A stretch of 11,998 nt of DNA from Candidatus Cardinium hertigii (GTDB lineage: Bacteria > Bacteroidota > Bacteroidia > Cytophagales_A > Amoebophilaceae): positions 1-11,998 of the forward strand of contig NZ_RARA01000009.1 of assembly GCF_003788695.1 (NCBI RefSeq), in the 5' to 3' direction. Below, piece after piece: positions 1 to 7,740 of the stretch. The notes below the pieces were generated by a model that did no database searches, was not told the DNA's origin, and saw nothing but the letters and a program-made list of their open reading frames with translations. A program made the position numbers and the translations under genes. Positions within the stretch are counted from its first letter, which is position 1; each line of letters starts with the position of its first letter.

Positions 1-1141
<1,141 letters not shown>

Positions 1142-1191
1142 TTGAGTGGAACGGTTTATGGTATATATGATATAATAAGGGACATGTAGGT

Positions 1192-2976
1192 ATGTATATT
1201 ATATTATGGTTCTTTCTGATTATATGTGTGATACCACATAACGCTTTTGCTATACCCAAAACTATAGCAAAAATTGTTCAGACCTTTGAAGGAAAACATA
1301 AGAAAAAAAAAGCTAACCCAAAAGCTAAACTAAACAAGGCCAATGATAAATGTAAGGATGCGCTTCCTATTGATACTTCTGCATCACCAACTGGTGATGC
1401 AGAAGAAGCTCCGGTTGTAGTACCGGAGCAAGTATCGGAGGAAGCTCCTAAAAATGAGCCCGCATCTGTTTCATCTGAAGCATCTAGTTCTGCCAATGCA
1501 GTAGAGGGTACCCCCAATGCAGTAGAGGGTACCCCTAATGCAGTGGAGGGTGCCCCTAATGCAGTGGAGGATGCCCCCCAAAATGAGCCCACTAAAGCAG
1601 AGCAGGCCCGTTTGGGTATAGATAAAGCCATTAAAGATAGAAAACTGGTTAAGCATCCTGCTACTTGGTACTATCGAGGGGTTATTTATGATCAATTATT
1701 AAGAGAACAGATTACTTCGCAAGCCGCACCAGATTTATTAAACGAAGCACTTGCAGCCTATGAAGAAGCTAAAAAATTAAGCGTGCTGAGTAGCCAGTTT
1801 CATAGTTTTGCACTTGGCAATATTGCAGCCCTATGGAATTATTATTTAGAAAAGGGCATTGCCTATTCTTTACAAGAATCTTTTGATCAAGCAGTAGATC
1901 ACTTTGCTGTTTGTAGACGTATTATACCGGAAGAGCCTACGCCATTGTTGTATACAGCTATTGTTTATCACAATAATGATAAGCCAGAAGAGGCACTGCG
2001 CTATTATAGCGATTATTTACAAGATAAAGGTTCTGTGCAAAATAAAGAGGCATATCCGGCTGTTTTTAGAGCTATGGCTGATATTCAATATAATAAGCTT
2101 AAAAAATTTGATGAAGCTATTACCCTTCTCGATACAACACTTGTGACCTTTCCTTTACATAATGAATTGTTAGAAGAAAAGCTCCTCATATATAAAGATG
2201 CTAATAAAATAGAGGAGTATGAAGCTTCTTTAGCTACTGTAGTTTCGAATAAAAATAAAGAAGTAGAGAGCTGTTATGCCTATGCTTATTTTCTCGAAAA
2301 TCAGGGACGTATAGAAGAGGCTATTTCTTATTACCAACAAATTTTAAAACTTAAGCCTAATCAGCATAATACCTTGCGTCAAATGGGCTTATTATTTTAT
2401 AATGAAGCCATAAAAGCATATGCAATTGTTCAGAAATTAGATGGACAAATAAAGCAATTGGGCACGGGAGGGGGCATAACTGAAGATTTATGGAGCTTGA
2501 TTGGCGTAAATGTCAAGCAGCCGTTTAGCTATCCTTTAGGTACTGCCTTAACTGAGAAAATAGTAATGTACAGCGTGCATCCATTTTTTTCTAGTACTAC
2601 ATTTGTAGTACATGATGGCCCTTTGATGCAATCTAGTGGGATAGGCAACTTGCGTATAAGTGATAGAATAAAAGCAGATAGTCTAGATGATACGAGTACA
2701 TTATATAGGTATATTGCCAAAAAAATTGCAGTTGAATTATTGTGTTATAATCGGGTTCAAACTATAATAGAATTAGAAAGATTTTTAGCCAAATCTTTGC
2801 ATTATCTAGAAATGGCTTATATGCAAAACAAAAAAGATAAAACGATTACACAAGCTTTGTATTATAATTATTTTTATTTAAAAAAATATGGATCTGCTAA
2901 GCGCATGTTAAGCATCATGCAAAGACAAAAACAATATGTGAGCCAGGAAGATGATCCATTTTTTACTGAAAAGTAG
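1192..2976 (+). CDS. Exported tetratricopeptide-repeat protein with low-complexity linker
   Basis: The 594-residue product begins with a classical Sec signal peptide: a hydrophobic stretch MYIILWFFLIICVIP followed by HNAFA, with likely cleavage after Ala20. There is no lipobox, so a periplasmic or outer-membrane-associated location is inferred. Residues 21-60 are lysine-rich. Residues 60-135 form a Glu/Ala/Pro linker holding four heptads of NAVEG(T/A)P type (102-129). From about 155 to 410 the sequence is helical with TPR-like pairs, clearest at 228-275 (FDQAVDHFAVCRRIIPEEP), 287-320 (FDEAITLLDTTL) and 358-390 (GRIEEAISYYQQILKLKPN). TPRs are protein-interaction scaffolds. The region 425-500 is less helical and has no motif I recognise; the end (500-594) is again helical. 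No enzymatic motif is visible. The ATG at 1192 is chosen because it directly precedes the signal peptide; no strong Shine-Dalgarno is present, as is usual in Bacteroidota. The 50-bp gap after gyrA allows cotranscription. The partner protein is unknown. Confidence 0.85.
   Translation: MYIILWFFLIICVIPHNAFAIPKTIAKIVQTFEGKHKKKKANPKAKLNKANDKCKDALPIDTSASPTGDAEEAPVVVPEQVSEEAPKNEPASVSSEASSSANAVEGTPNAVEGTPNAVEGAPNAVEDAPQNEPTKAEQARLGIDKAIKDRKLVKHPATWYYRGVIYDQLLREQITSQAAPDLLNEALAAYEEAKKLSVLSSQFHSFALGNIAALWNYYLEKGIAYSLQESFDQAVDHFAVCRRIIPEEPTPLLYTAIVYHNNDKPEEALRYYSDYLQDKGSVQNKEAYPAVFRAMADIQYNKLKKFDEAITLLDTTLVTFPLHNELLEEKLLIYKDANKIEEYEASLATVVSNKNKEVESCYAYAYFLENQGRIEEAISYYQQILKLKPNQHNTLRQMGLLFYNEAIKAYAIVQKLDGQIKQLGTGGGITEDLWSLIGVNVKQPFSYPLGTALTEKIVMYSVHPFFSSTTFVVHDGPLMQSSGIGNLRISDRIKADSLDDTSTLYRYIAKKIAVELLCYNRVQTIIELERFLAKSLHYLEMAYMQNKKDKTITQALYYNYFYLKKYGSAKRMLSIMQRQKQYVSQEDDPFFTEK
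1376..1429 (+). other. Two consecutive strong hairpins inside the TPR-protein coding region
   Basis: Bases 1376-1388 (CTTCTGCATCACC) and 1393-1405 are perfect reverse complements: 13 bp with a 4-base loop. Two bases later, 1408-1415 (GCTCCGGT) and 1422-1429 (ACCGGAGC) form an 8-bp stem with a 6-base loop. Neither is followed by a T-run, so they do not look like terminators. They encode the linker residues around DTSASPTGDAEEAPVVVPEQ. Whether they act in RNA or DNA, or are only residues of repeat expansion, cannot be told from the sequence. Confidence 0.6.
1495..1578 (+). repeat. 4 x 21-bp in-frame tandem repeat
   Basis: Four contiguous 21-base units start at 1495, 1516, 1537 and 1558, each beginning AATGCAGT(A/G)GAGG. 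Units 1 and 2 differ at one base. Units 3 and 4 share the AATGCAGTGGAGG form and have drifted further. Each unit encodes a heptad of the form NAVE(G/D)(T/A)P, residues 102-129 of the TPR protein. Because the period is a multiple of three, copy-number change would lengthen or shorten the linker without a frameshift. Confidence 0.95.
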
Positions 2977-2985
2977 CCATTGCGC

Positions 2986-3015
2986 ATAAGTAATTATTAA
3001 TAATTGCTTATTTTT
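2986..3015 (+). terminator. Weak AT-rich terminator candidate after the TPR gene
   Basis: Ten bases after the TPR stop codon, 2986-2997 and 3000-3011 can form an AT-rich stem of about 11 bp containing one G-T wobble. It overlaps the start of a run of T (3011-3015). The stem has only one G-C pair, so it is weak. A terminator between the gyrA/TPR transcript and the tRNA would make sense, but this is only a candidate. Confidence 0.35.
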
Positions 3016-3023
3016 ACCTGTAT

Positions 3024-3098
3024 GGTGAATGTAGCTCAGCTGGTTAGAGCATTGGTTTGTGGTGCCAAGGGTCGCGGGTTCGAATCCCGTCTTTCACC
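3024..3098 (+). tRNA. tRNA-His (anticodon GTG)
   Basis: A full cloverleaf can be drawn. The acceptor stem is GTGAATG (3025-3031) with CTTTCAC (3091-3097), one T-T mismatch. The D stem is GCTC/GAGC around the loop AGCTGGTTA, and the anticodon stem is TTGGT/GCCAA around the loop TTGTGGT, giving anticodon GTG at 3059-3061. The T arm is GCGGG-TTCGAAT-CCCGT. Base 3024 (G) would pair with the discriminator C at 3098; this extra G-1:C73 pair is the identity element of tRNA-His and supports the assignment independently of the anticodon. CCA is not encoded. The gene ends 19 bp before the left edge of the duplicated dnaE unit. Confidence 0.96.
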
Positions 3099-3139
3099 CT
3101 TCTTCAGGATAAGTTGTTTGGGAGTTTTGGATCGGAATG

Positions 3140-3170
3140 TTTGTAAATCACACAAAAACGAGTACCTTTG
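3140..3170 (+). promoter_or_regulatory. Bacteroidota-type promoter of the dnaE unit, copy 1
   Basis: TTTG at 3140-3143 and TACCTTTG at 3163-3170 are separated by exactly 19 bases. This matches the Bacteroidota primary-sigma consensus (-33 TTTG, -7 TAnnTTTG). Transcription would start a few bases after 3170, giving a 5' leader of roughly 60 bases before the 99-residue ORF. No comparable promoter is seen between that ORF and dnaE, so this one probably drives both. It lies 22 bp inside the duplicated unit, so each copy keeps its own promoter. Confidence 0.75.
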
Positions 3171-3238
3171 TCTTTTGCAAAGTTACTTTTAACGGAAATC
3201 AAATAGTATAATACATACGTAATACTTAATAAATTATT

Positions 3239-3538
3239 ATGGTTGAAAACAACAATAAAATCGGGTTTCATTATGCAGGCTCAAAGGGATGGCTACTTTT
3301 TTGGGTTATTATTTTTTTTCGTGTAGCGCTCATATTATTTTTTTTAAATGGCCGTTTTGTGAAGGGCGAAAAAACGTATTATATCCGATACAATGGCTCC
3401 CAATGTTGGTTGATATTTTGGTTTGTAGCCCATTATCCTGTCGCCTTTTTGTTACTCTTTTTAAACGGAGTTACTTTTTGGTCTACCCAAAATAGAGACA
3501 ACTTATACACAAATAAAGAAAACTTATACACAAATTAA
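3239..3538 (+). CDS. Small membrane protein with two repeated transmembrane modules, copy 1
   Basis: I do not recognise this 99-residue protein family by name. It has two hydrophobic segments (about 18-37 and 57-76) and is an internal duplication with a 39-residue period. HYAGSKGWLLFW ... VALILFFLNG (11-38) matches RYNGSQCWLIFW ... VAFLLLFLNG (50-77), sharing Y, GS, W, L, FW, VA and FLNG. Each half therefore has a polar (Y)xGSxxW entry followed by one membrane helix. The C-terminus repeats the heptad (D/E)NLYTN(K). No signal peptide cleavage site or catalytic residue is visible. It lies between the promoter at 3140-3170 and dnaE, 138 bp upstream of the latter, in the same direction, and is likely cotranscribed with it. 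The ATG at 3239 has no Shine-Dalgarno but an AT-rich upstream, like its neighbours. A coding role is supported by the preserved internal protein repeat. Alternative: a leader ORF without an independent function. Confidence 0.7.
   Translation: MVENNNKIGFHYAGSKGWLLFWVIIFFRVALILFFLNGRFVKGEKTYYIRYNGSQCWLIFWFVAHYPVAFLLLFLNGVTFWSTQNRDNLYTNKENLYTN
3503..3532 (+). promoter_or_regulatory. Pair of DnaA-box-like 9-mers upstream of dnaE, copy 1
   Basis: TTATACACA occurs at 3503-3511 and again at 3524-3532. Both match the DnaA-box consensus TTATNCACA, lie in the same orientation and are spaced 21 bp apart (two helical turns). They sit in the last codons of the 99-residue ORF, where the heptad repeat NLYTN encodes them, so their repetition may simply be a coding duplication. 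DnaA control of dnaE is inference. Confidence 0.4.
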
Positions 3539-3542
3539 AGTA

Positions 3543-3603
3543 CCCTTATTTCTTTAAATAGATCATGCATAACCCTTTCATAGTGAATAGAAAGAAATAG
3601 GGG
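3543..3603 (+). promoter_or_regulatory. Stem-loop in the dnaE leader, copy 1
   Basis: CCCTTATTTCTTT (3543-3555) pairs with AAAGAAATAGGGG (3591-3603): 13 bp with one G-T wobble. The 35-base loop contains a small internal hairpin, TTCA-TAG-TGAA. The stem starts four bases after the stop codon of the 99-residue ORF and ends 73 bases before the dnaE start. No T-run follows directly, so a plain terminator is unlikely. It may be an RNA stability element, an attenuator or a DNA-binding site; which one is unknown. Confidence 0.5.
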
Positions 3604-3676
3604 AGATATTGTGCGCATTTTAAGGGCTTTTTACAAGCTACGGTTACAGTAGTATGCCTACCATTTCCATACCATT

Positions 3677-6600
3677 ATGCACGATTTTTGCCATTTGCAT
3701 TGCCATACCGAATATTCTCTGCTGGATGGCGCAGCTAAGGTAAAAAGTTTGGTAGCAGCCACTAAACAGTTGGGTATGCAGGCATTGGCCATTACAGATC
3801 ATGGCAATATGTTTGGGGTTCCCCATTTTGTAGCAGCTGCAGCAAAGGAAAAGGTTAAGCCCATTATAGGATGCGAAATGTATATGGCACCTAATAGGCA
3901 TGACCATAAAGATAAAACCCGTTACCACCAATTATTACTTGCCAAAAATGCTATAGGCTATCAGAACCTTATCAAACTTTGCTCCTTGGGGTTTTTAGAA
4001 GGCTATTATTATAAACCACGAATTGATAAAGCCTTACTTAAACAGTATAAAGAGGGATTAATAGCTACTACCTGTTGCTTAGGTGCAGAGATCCCTAGAG
4101 CCATTATCCAATATGGAGAAGCAGCTGCAGAAAAACTATTTTTAGAATGGCTAGATCTATTTGGAGAAGATTATTATATTGAAATTCAAAGACATAATAT
4201 TAAAGAGCAAAATATTTGCAATCCAGTCCTGCTCCATTGGGCTAAGAAATATGATGTGAAGATCATTGCTACGAATGATGTGCATTACATTACGAAGCAG
4301 GATAGTGTTGCGCAGGATGTGCTACTTTGTTTGCAGACCGGACAAGATTATCATGATCCCAATCGCATGCGATTTAGCAACGATCAGTTTTTTTTAAAGT
4401 CTCCAGTAGAGATGGCATTGCTTTTTGCAGATATACCAGCTGCCATTACCAATACAATAGCATTGGTAGAAAGGATAGAAACCCCTTGTCTGGCACGGGA
4501 TATCCTTTTGCCTATTTTTAGTCTTCCAGATGGATTTACAGACCCAAATCTTTACCTAAAGCATTTAACTTTTTCTGGTGCCCGTTCCAAATATGGAACC
4601 ATTTCTGTAGAAGTAGAAAGTAGGCTCAATTATGAATTGGCTACCATTATGCAGACAAATTTTGCCAGTTATTTTTTAATTGTGCAAGATTTTATTGATG
4701 CCGCTACACGATTAGGCGTTATAGTAGGACCGGGGAGAGGTTCTATAGCAGGTTCTCTCGTAGCTTTTTGTATAGGTATTACGAAAGTAGACCCTTTGCG
4801 CTATAATTTGCTATTTGAACGCTTTCTTAACCCAGAACGGGTTTCTATGCCCGATATAGATGTGGATTTTGATGATGAAGGACGTAAAAAAGTAATTGAT
4901 TATGTAGTTGAAAAATATGGCAAAAGTCAAGTAGCCTCCATTATTACTTTTGGCAGCATGGCTGCTAAATCTGCTATACGGGATGTAGCACGTGTATTGG
5001 GTATGCCCCTGGCACGTGCCAATTATATAGCGAAGCGCATTCCAGATAAATTAGGCATTACGTTAGCGGAAGCCTTTGAAGAGGTAGCTGAACTGGCTGC
5101 CATAAAAAAAGCTATTACTACATCAGAAGGGCAAGTGCTTGCCTTAGCTGAAACATTAGAGGGGGTAGTCCGTCATACAGGTATCCATGCCGCAGGCATG
5201 ATCATAGCGCCTGATGATTTGCTGAATTATATTCCTGTTAAAACAGATAAAAATTCTGGTCTGCTAGTTACCCAATATGATGGGGCTGTTTTGGAGCAGA
5301 TGGGTATGTTGAAAATGGATTTTTTGGGGCTAAAGACGCTTAGTATCATTAAAGATGCATTATTATTGATCGAACAGAATAGAGGCATTTCTATAGATAT
5401 TGATCTTATTCCATTAGATGACCCGATAACTTTTAAACTTTACCAAACCGGTAATACCAAAGGAACCTTCCAGTTTGAATCAGAAGGGATGCGTCAATGG
5501 TTGATTAAATTACAACCGACTACTATGGAAGAGCTTATTGCCATGAATTCCCTTTATAGACCAGGCCCTATGCAGTTTATCCCCAATTTTATTGCCCGTA
5601 AACATGGTATAGAACCCATTGAATACCCTCATCCTCTTTTAGAAGATATTCTAAAATCCACCTATGGCATCATGATTTACCAAGAGCAAATCATACAAAC
5701 GGCACAGCACATGGCAGGTTATACCTTGGGTGGAGCTGATTTGTTGCGAAGGGCTATGGGTAAAAAAAAGACAGCAGAGATGGCTATGCAGCGAGATATT
5801 TTTGTGGCAGGAGCAGCTAAAGAACACAACATTTCTAAGGAAAAAGCATTAGCTGTTTTTGACATTATGGAAAAATTTGCGCAGTATGGGTTTAATCGTT
5901 CTCATTCAGCAGCCTATTCCCTAATTGCCTACCAAACGGCTTATTTAAAGGCCAATTATCCTACCGAATATATGGCAGCTGTCTTAACCCATAACCAAGG
6001 AGATATTGAAAAAATATCTTTTTTTATGGAAGAAAGCCGTCAACAAGGCATTGCTATATTGGGACCTGATATAAATGAGAGTCAGATAAATTTTAGTGCT
6101 AATCTGCATAAAGAAATAAGAGTTGGATTAGGTGCTATAAAAGGCACGGGTGATGCTGCTGTTACCGCTATTATACAAACCAGAAAGGCACAGGGCCCTT
6201 TTAAGGATATTTATGATTTTGTGGAATCCATAGATCTAAAAGCAGTAGGCAAAAAAACAATAGAGTGCCTTGCGCTATCCGGTGCTTTTGATTCCTTTAA
6301 AGGAACACACAGAAAGCAATATGTCTATGAAGCAGTCGGTGGTAGTTTTGTAGAAAAAATTATACAGTATGGCAATCATATTAAAAAAGAACGGATAGAG
6401 ATAGGGCAATCCCTTTTTGCAGCTAGTGCTTACAGCCAAATTAAAAAACCGGAGCCAGTGGGTTGTGCGCCTTATGAGCCATTAGAACAATTGCGTATAG
6501 AGAAAGAGCTGGTTGGTTTTTATATTTCGGGTCATCCATTAGATGCATTTAAAATTGATATGGCAAGCTTTTGTAATGTAACTACAAAAAATATATTAAC

Positions 6601-7114
6601 TTCTATTCGAAAAGTAGTATCCATCGCTGGTATCCTTACCGCTTGTATTATAAAACAGGATAGTAAGGGCAATGCCTTTGCTTTACTGACCTTAGCTGAT
6701 TATCATGGATCCCTAACATTTGCACTTTTTGGAGAAGACTACTTAAAACACAAACATCTATTAGAAACGGACCAATTACTGTTTTTAACAGGGAATATCA
6801 GCACGCGTTATCGCAACCAAGATATACAAGTATTTAAGCCACAAACCATTAGCCTATTAAGAGATATACGGCCAAAAATGACCAAAGGCATACACCTAAA
6901 ACTAGCACAGCGCCATATAAATACACAATTGGTCAACGCATTAGAAAGTGGTCTAAAACGTTATCCAGGGAAATATCTTGTAAAGATCTCCATTGTGGAT
7001 CATGAGGAACAGATGGCCATTCCTACCCTTTCCCAACAATACCGTGTACAGCTAAACAATGAATTATTTGTATTATGTAACAAGCTTTCTATTGATTTTC
7101 TACTTTGTTCTTAG
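3677..7114 (+). CDS. dnaE: DNA polymerase III subunit alpha, copy 1
   Basis: This is the replicative polymerase subunit that extends new DNA at the fork, acting with the beta clamp, the clamp loader and a separate proofreading subunit. At 1145 residues it has the usual DnaE length. In order: an N-terminal PHP domain with metal-site motifs kept (HLHCH at 6-10, ITDHGNMFG at 39-47, NDVHY at 200-204); the GPGRGSIAGS loop (351-360); the palm motif MPDIDVDF (391-398) with catalytic Asp395 and Asp397; and the third Asp at 548 in KMDFLGLKT. Then come fingers with SLYRPGPM (625-632) and YGFNRSHSAAYS (737-748), a helix-hairpin-helix region near 845-870, an internal clamp-binding motif QSLFA (911-915), SGHPLD (951-956), and an OB fold at about 980-1055. 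No exonuclease insertion is present, so it is DnaE rather than PolC. The start is supported by the family N-terminus FCHLHCHTEYSLLDGA. There is no Shine-Dalgarno. It looks fully functional and is duplicated downstream. Confidence 0.97.
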   Translation: MHDFCHLHCHTEYSLLDGAAKVKSLVAATKQLGMQALAITDHGNMFGVPHFVAAAAKEKVKPIIGCEMYMAPNRHDHKDKTRYHQLLLAKNAIGYQNLIKLCSLGFLEGYYYKPRIDKALLKQYKEGLIATTCCLGAEIPRAIIQYGEAAAEKLFLEWLDLFGEDYYIEIQRHNIKEQNICNPVLLHWAKKYDVKIIATNDVHYITKQDSVAQDVLLCLQTGQDYHDPNRMRFSNDQFFLKSPVEMALLFADIPAAITNTIALVERIETPCLARDILLPIFSLPDGFTDPNLYLKHLTFSGARSKYGTISVEVESRLNYELATIMQTNFASYFLIVQDFIDAATRLGVIVGPGRGSIAGSLVAFCIGITKVDPLRYNLLFERFLNPERVSMPDIDVDFDDEGRKKVIDYVVEKYGKSQVASIITFGSMAAKSAIRDVARVLGMPLARANYIAKRIPDKLGITLAEAFEEVAELAAIKKAITTSEGQVLALAETLEGVVRHTGIHAAGMIIAPDDLLNYIPVKTDKNSGLLVTQYDGAVLEQMGMLKMDFLGLKTLSIIKDALLLIEQNRGISIDIDLIPLDDPITFKLYQTGNTKGTFQFESEGMRQWLIKLQPTTMEELIAMNSLYRPGPMQFIPNFIARKHGIEPIEYPHPLLEDILKSTYGIMIYQEQIIQTAQHMAGYTLGGADLLRRAMGKKKTAEMAMQRDIFVAGAAKEHNISKEKALAVFDIMEKFAQYGFNRSHSAAYSLIAYQTAYLKANYPTEYMAAVLTHNQGDIEKISFFMEESRQQGIAILGPDINESQINFSANLHKEIRVGLGAIKGTGDAAVTAIIQTRKAQGPFKDIYDFVESIDLKAVGKKTIECLALSGAFDSFKGTHRKQYVYEAVGGSFVEKIIQYGNHIKKERIEIGQSLFAASAYSQIKKPEPVGCAPYEPLEQLRIEKELVGFYISGHPLDAFKIDMASFCNVTTKNILTSIRKVVSIAGILTACIIKQDSKGNAFALLTLADYHGSLTFALFGEDYLKHKHLLETDQLLFLTGNISTRYRNQDIQVFKPQTISLLRDIRPKMTKGIHLKLAQRHINTQLVNALESGLKRYPGKYLVKISIVDHEEQMAIPTLSQQYRVQLNNELFVLCNKLSIDFLLCS

Positions 7115-7203
7115 AAAATATTTCTGCCACGCACGTGAACGAACAATGGCGTCAACTTAAGGTTTAACTATTATTGATAACTTGGGAGTTTTGGATCGGA
7201 ATG
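7115..7203 (+). other. Junction region between the two dnaE units
   Basis: After the dnaE stop, 67 bp run to the end of copy 1 at 7181. The new junction falls between GATAAC (7176-7181) and TTGGGAG (from 7182). I see no convincing terminator here, so transcription from copy 1 may run into copy 2. No gene is present. Confidence 0.7.
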
Positions 7204-7234
7204 TTTGTAAATCACACAAAAACGAGTACCTTTG
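7204..7234 (+). promoter_or_regulatory. Bacteroidota-type promoter of the dnaE unit, copy 2
   Basis: TTTG (7204-7207), a 19-base spacer, then TACCTTTG (7227-7234), identical to the promoter of copy 1. It lies 22 bp after the duplication junction, so the second dnaE need not depend on read-through from the first. Confidence 0.75.
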
Positions 7235-7302
7235 TCTTTTGCAAAGTTACTTTTAACGGAAATCAAATAGTATAATACATACGTAATACTTAATAAATTA
7301 TT

Positions 7303-7602
7303 ATGGTTGAAAACAACAATAAAATCGGGTTTCATTATGCAGGCTCAAAGGGATGGCTACTTTTTTGGGTTATTATTTTTTTTCGTGTAGCGCTCATATT
7401 ATTTTTTTTAAATGGCCGTTTTGTGAAGGGCGAAAAAACGTATTATATCCGATACAATGGCTCCCAATGTTGGTTGATATTTTGGTTTGTAGCCCATTAT
7501 CCTGTCGCCTTTTTGTTACTCTTTTTAAACGGAGTTACTTTTTGGTCTACCCAAAATAGAGACAACTTATACACAAATAAAGAAAACTTATACACAAATT
7601 AA
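7303..7602 (+). CDS. Small membrane protein with two repeated transmembrane modules, copy 2
   Basis: The protein is identical to the 99-residue product encoded at 3239-3538. It has two membrane helices (about 18-37 and 57-76), each preceded by a (Y)xGSxxWLxFW module, and a repeated NLYTN tail. It sits between its own copy of the promoter and the second dnaE. The function is unknown. Retention of an intact frame in both copies is expected from the recency of the duplication, so it does not by itself show selection. Confidence 0.7.
   Translation: MVENNNKIGFHYAGSKGWLLFWVIIFFRVALILFFLNGRFVKGEKTYYIRYNGSQCWLIFWFVAHYPVAFLLLFLNGVTFWSTQNRDNLYTNKENLYTN
7567..7596 (+). promoter_or_regulatory. Pair of DnaA-box-like 9-mers upstream of dnaE, copy 2
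   Basis: TTATACACA at 7567-7575 and 7588-7596, the same pair as in copy 1. With both units present, the region holds four such sites within about 4.1 kb. The reservation about coding repetition of NLYTN applies equally. Confidence 0.4.
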
Positions 7603-7606
7603 AGTA

Positions 7607-7667
7607 CCCTTATTTCTTTAAATAGATCATGCATAACCCTTTCATAGTGAATAGAAAGAAATAGGGG
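7607..7667 (+). promoter_or_regulatory. Stem-loop in the dnaE leader, copy 2
   Basis: The same 13-bp stem (7607-7619 with 7655-7667, one G-T wobble) and 35-base loop as in copy 1, placed between the small membrane-protein gene and the second dnaE. Confidence 0.5.
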
Positions 7668-7740
7668 AGATATTGTGCGCATTTTAAGGGCTTTTTACAA
7701 GCTACGGTTACAGTAGTATGCCTACCATTTCCATACCATT

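Larger units (their letters stand above)
3118..7181 (+). repeat. Tandem duplication of the dnaE unit, copy 1 (4064 bp)
   Basis: Every base compared from 3118 onward recurs 4064 bases downstream, up to base 7181. The unit carries a promoter, the 99-residue membrane-protein gene, a structured leader, dnaE and 67 bp of downstream sequence. The match stops abruptly: base 3117 (T) differs from 7181 (C), and base 7182 (T) differs from 11246 (C). Identity was judged by reading. The four encoded proteins (two pairs) are identical, and no nucleotide difference was seen. Confidence 0.95.

Noticed and set aside
1142..1191. TATAAT-like sequence between gyrA and the TPR gene
   Set aside because: The TTGAGT-to-TATAAT spacing is 23 bp and the Bacteroidota consensus is missing. 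An AT-rich gap gives such strings by chance.
1495..1578. CRISPR-like array
   Set aside because: The repeats are contiguous without spacers and stay in the reading frame; this is a coding minisatellite.
1278..1631. 117-codon minus-strand frame opposite the TPR linker
   Set aside because: Its Ala/Ser/Thr repeats are the antisense of the Glu/Ala/Pro linker and the 21-bp repeat.
2594..2611. 7-bp perfect hairpin GTACTAC-ATTT-GTAGTAC in the TPR gene
   Set aside because: Short, isolated inside coding sequence and within what AT-rich sequence can give by chance.
3004..3192. 62-codon open frame across the tRNA gene
   Set aside because: It overlaps the whole tRNA-His on the same strand and translates the cloverleaf; there is no protein-like character.
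3644..3931. 95-codon minus-strand frame over the dnaE start, also at 7708-7995
   Set aside because: It is the antisense of the conserved PHP domain and its codons mirror dnaE; there is no independent support.
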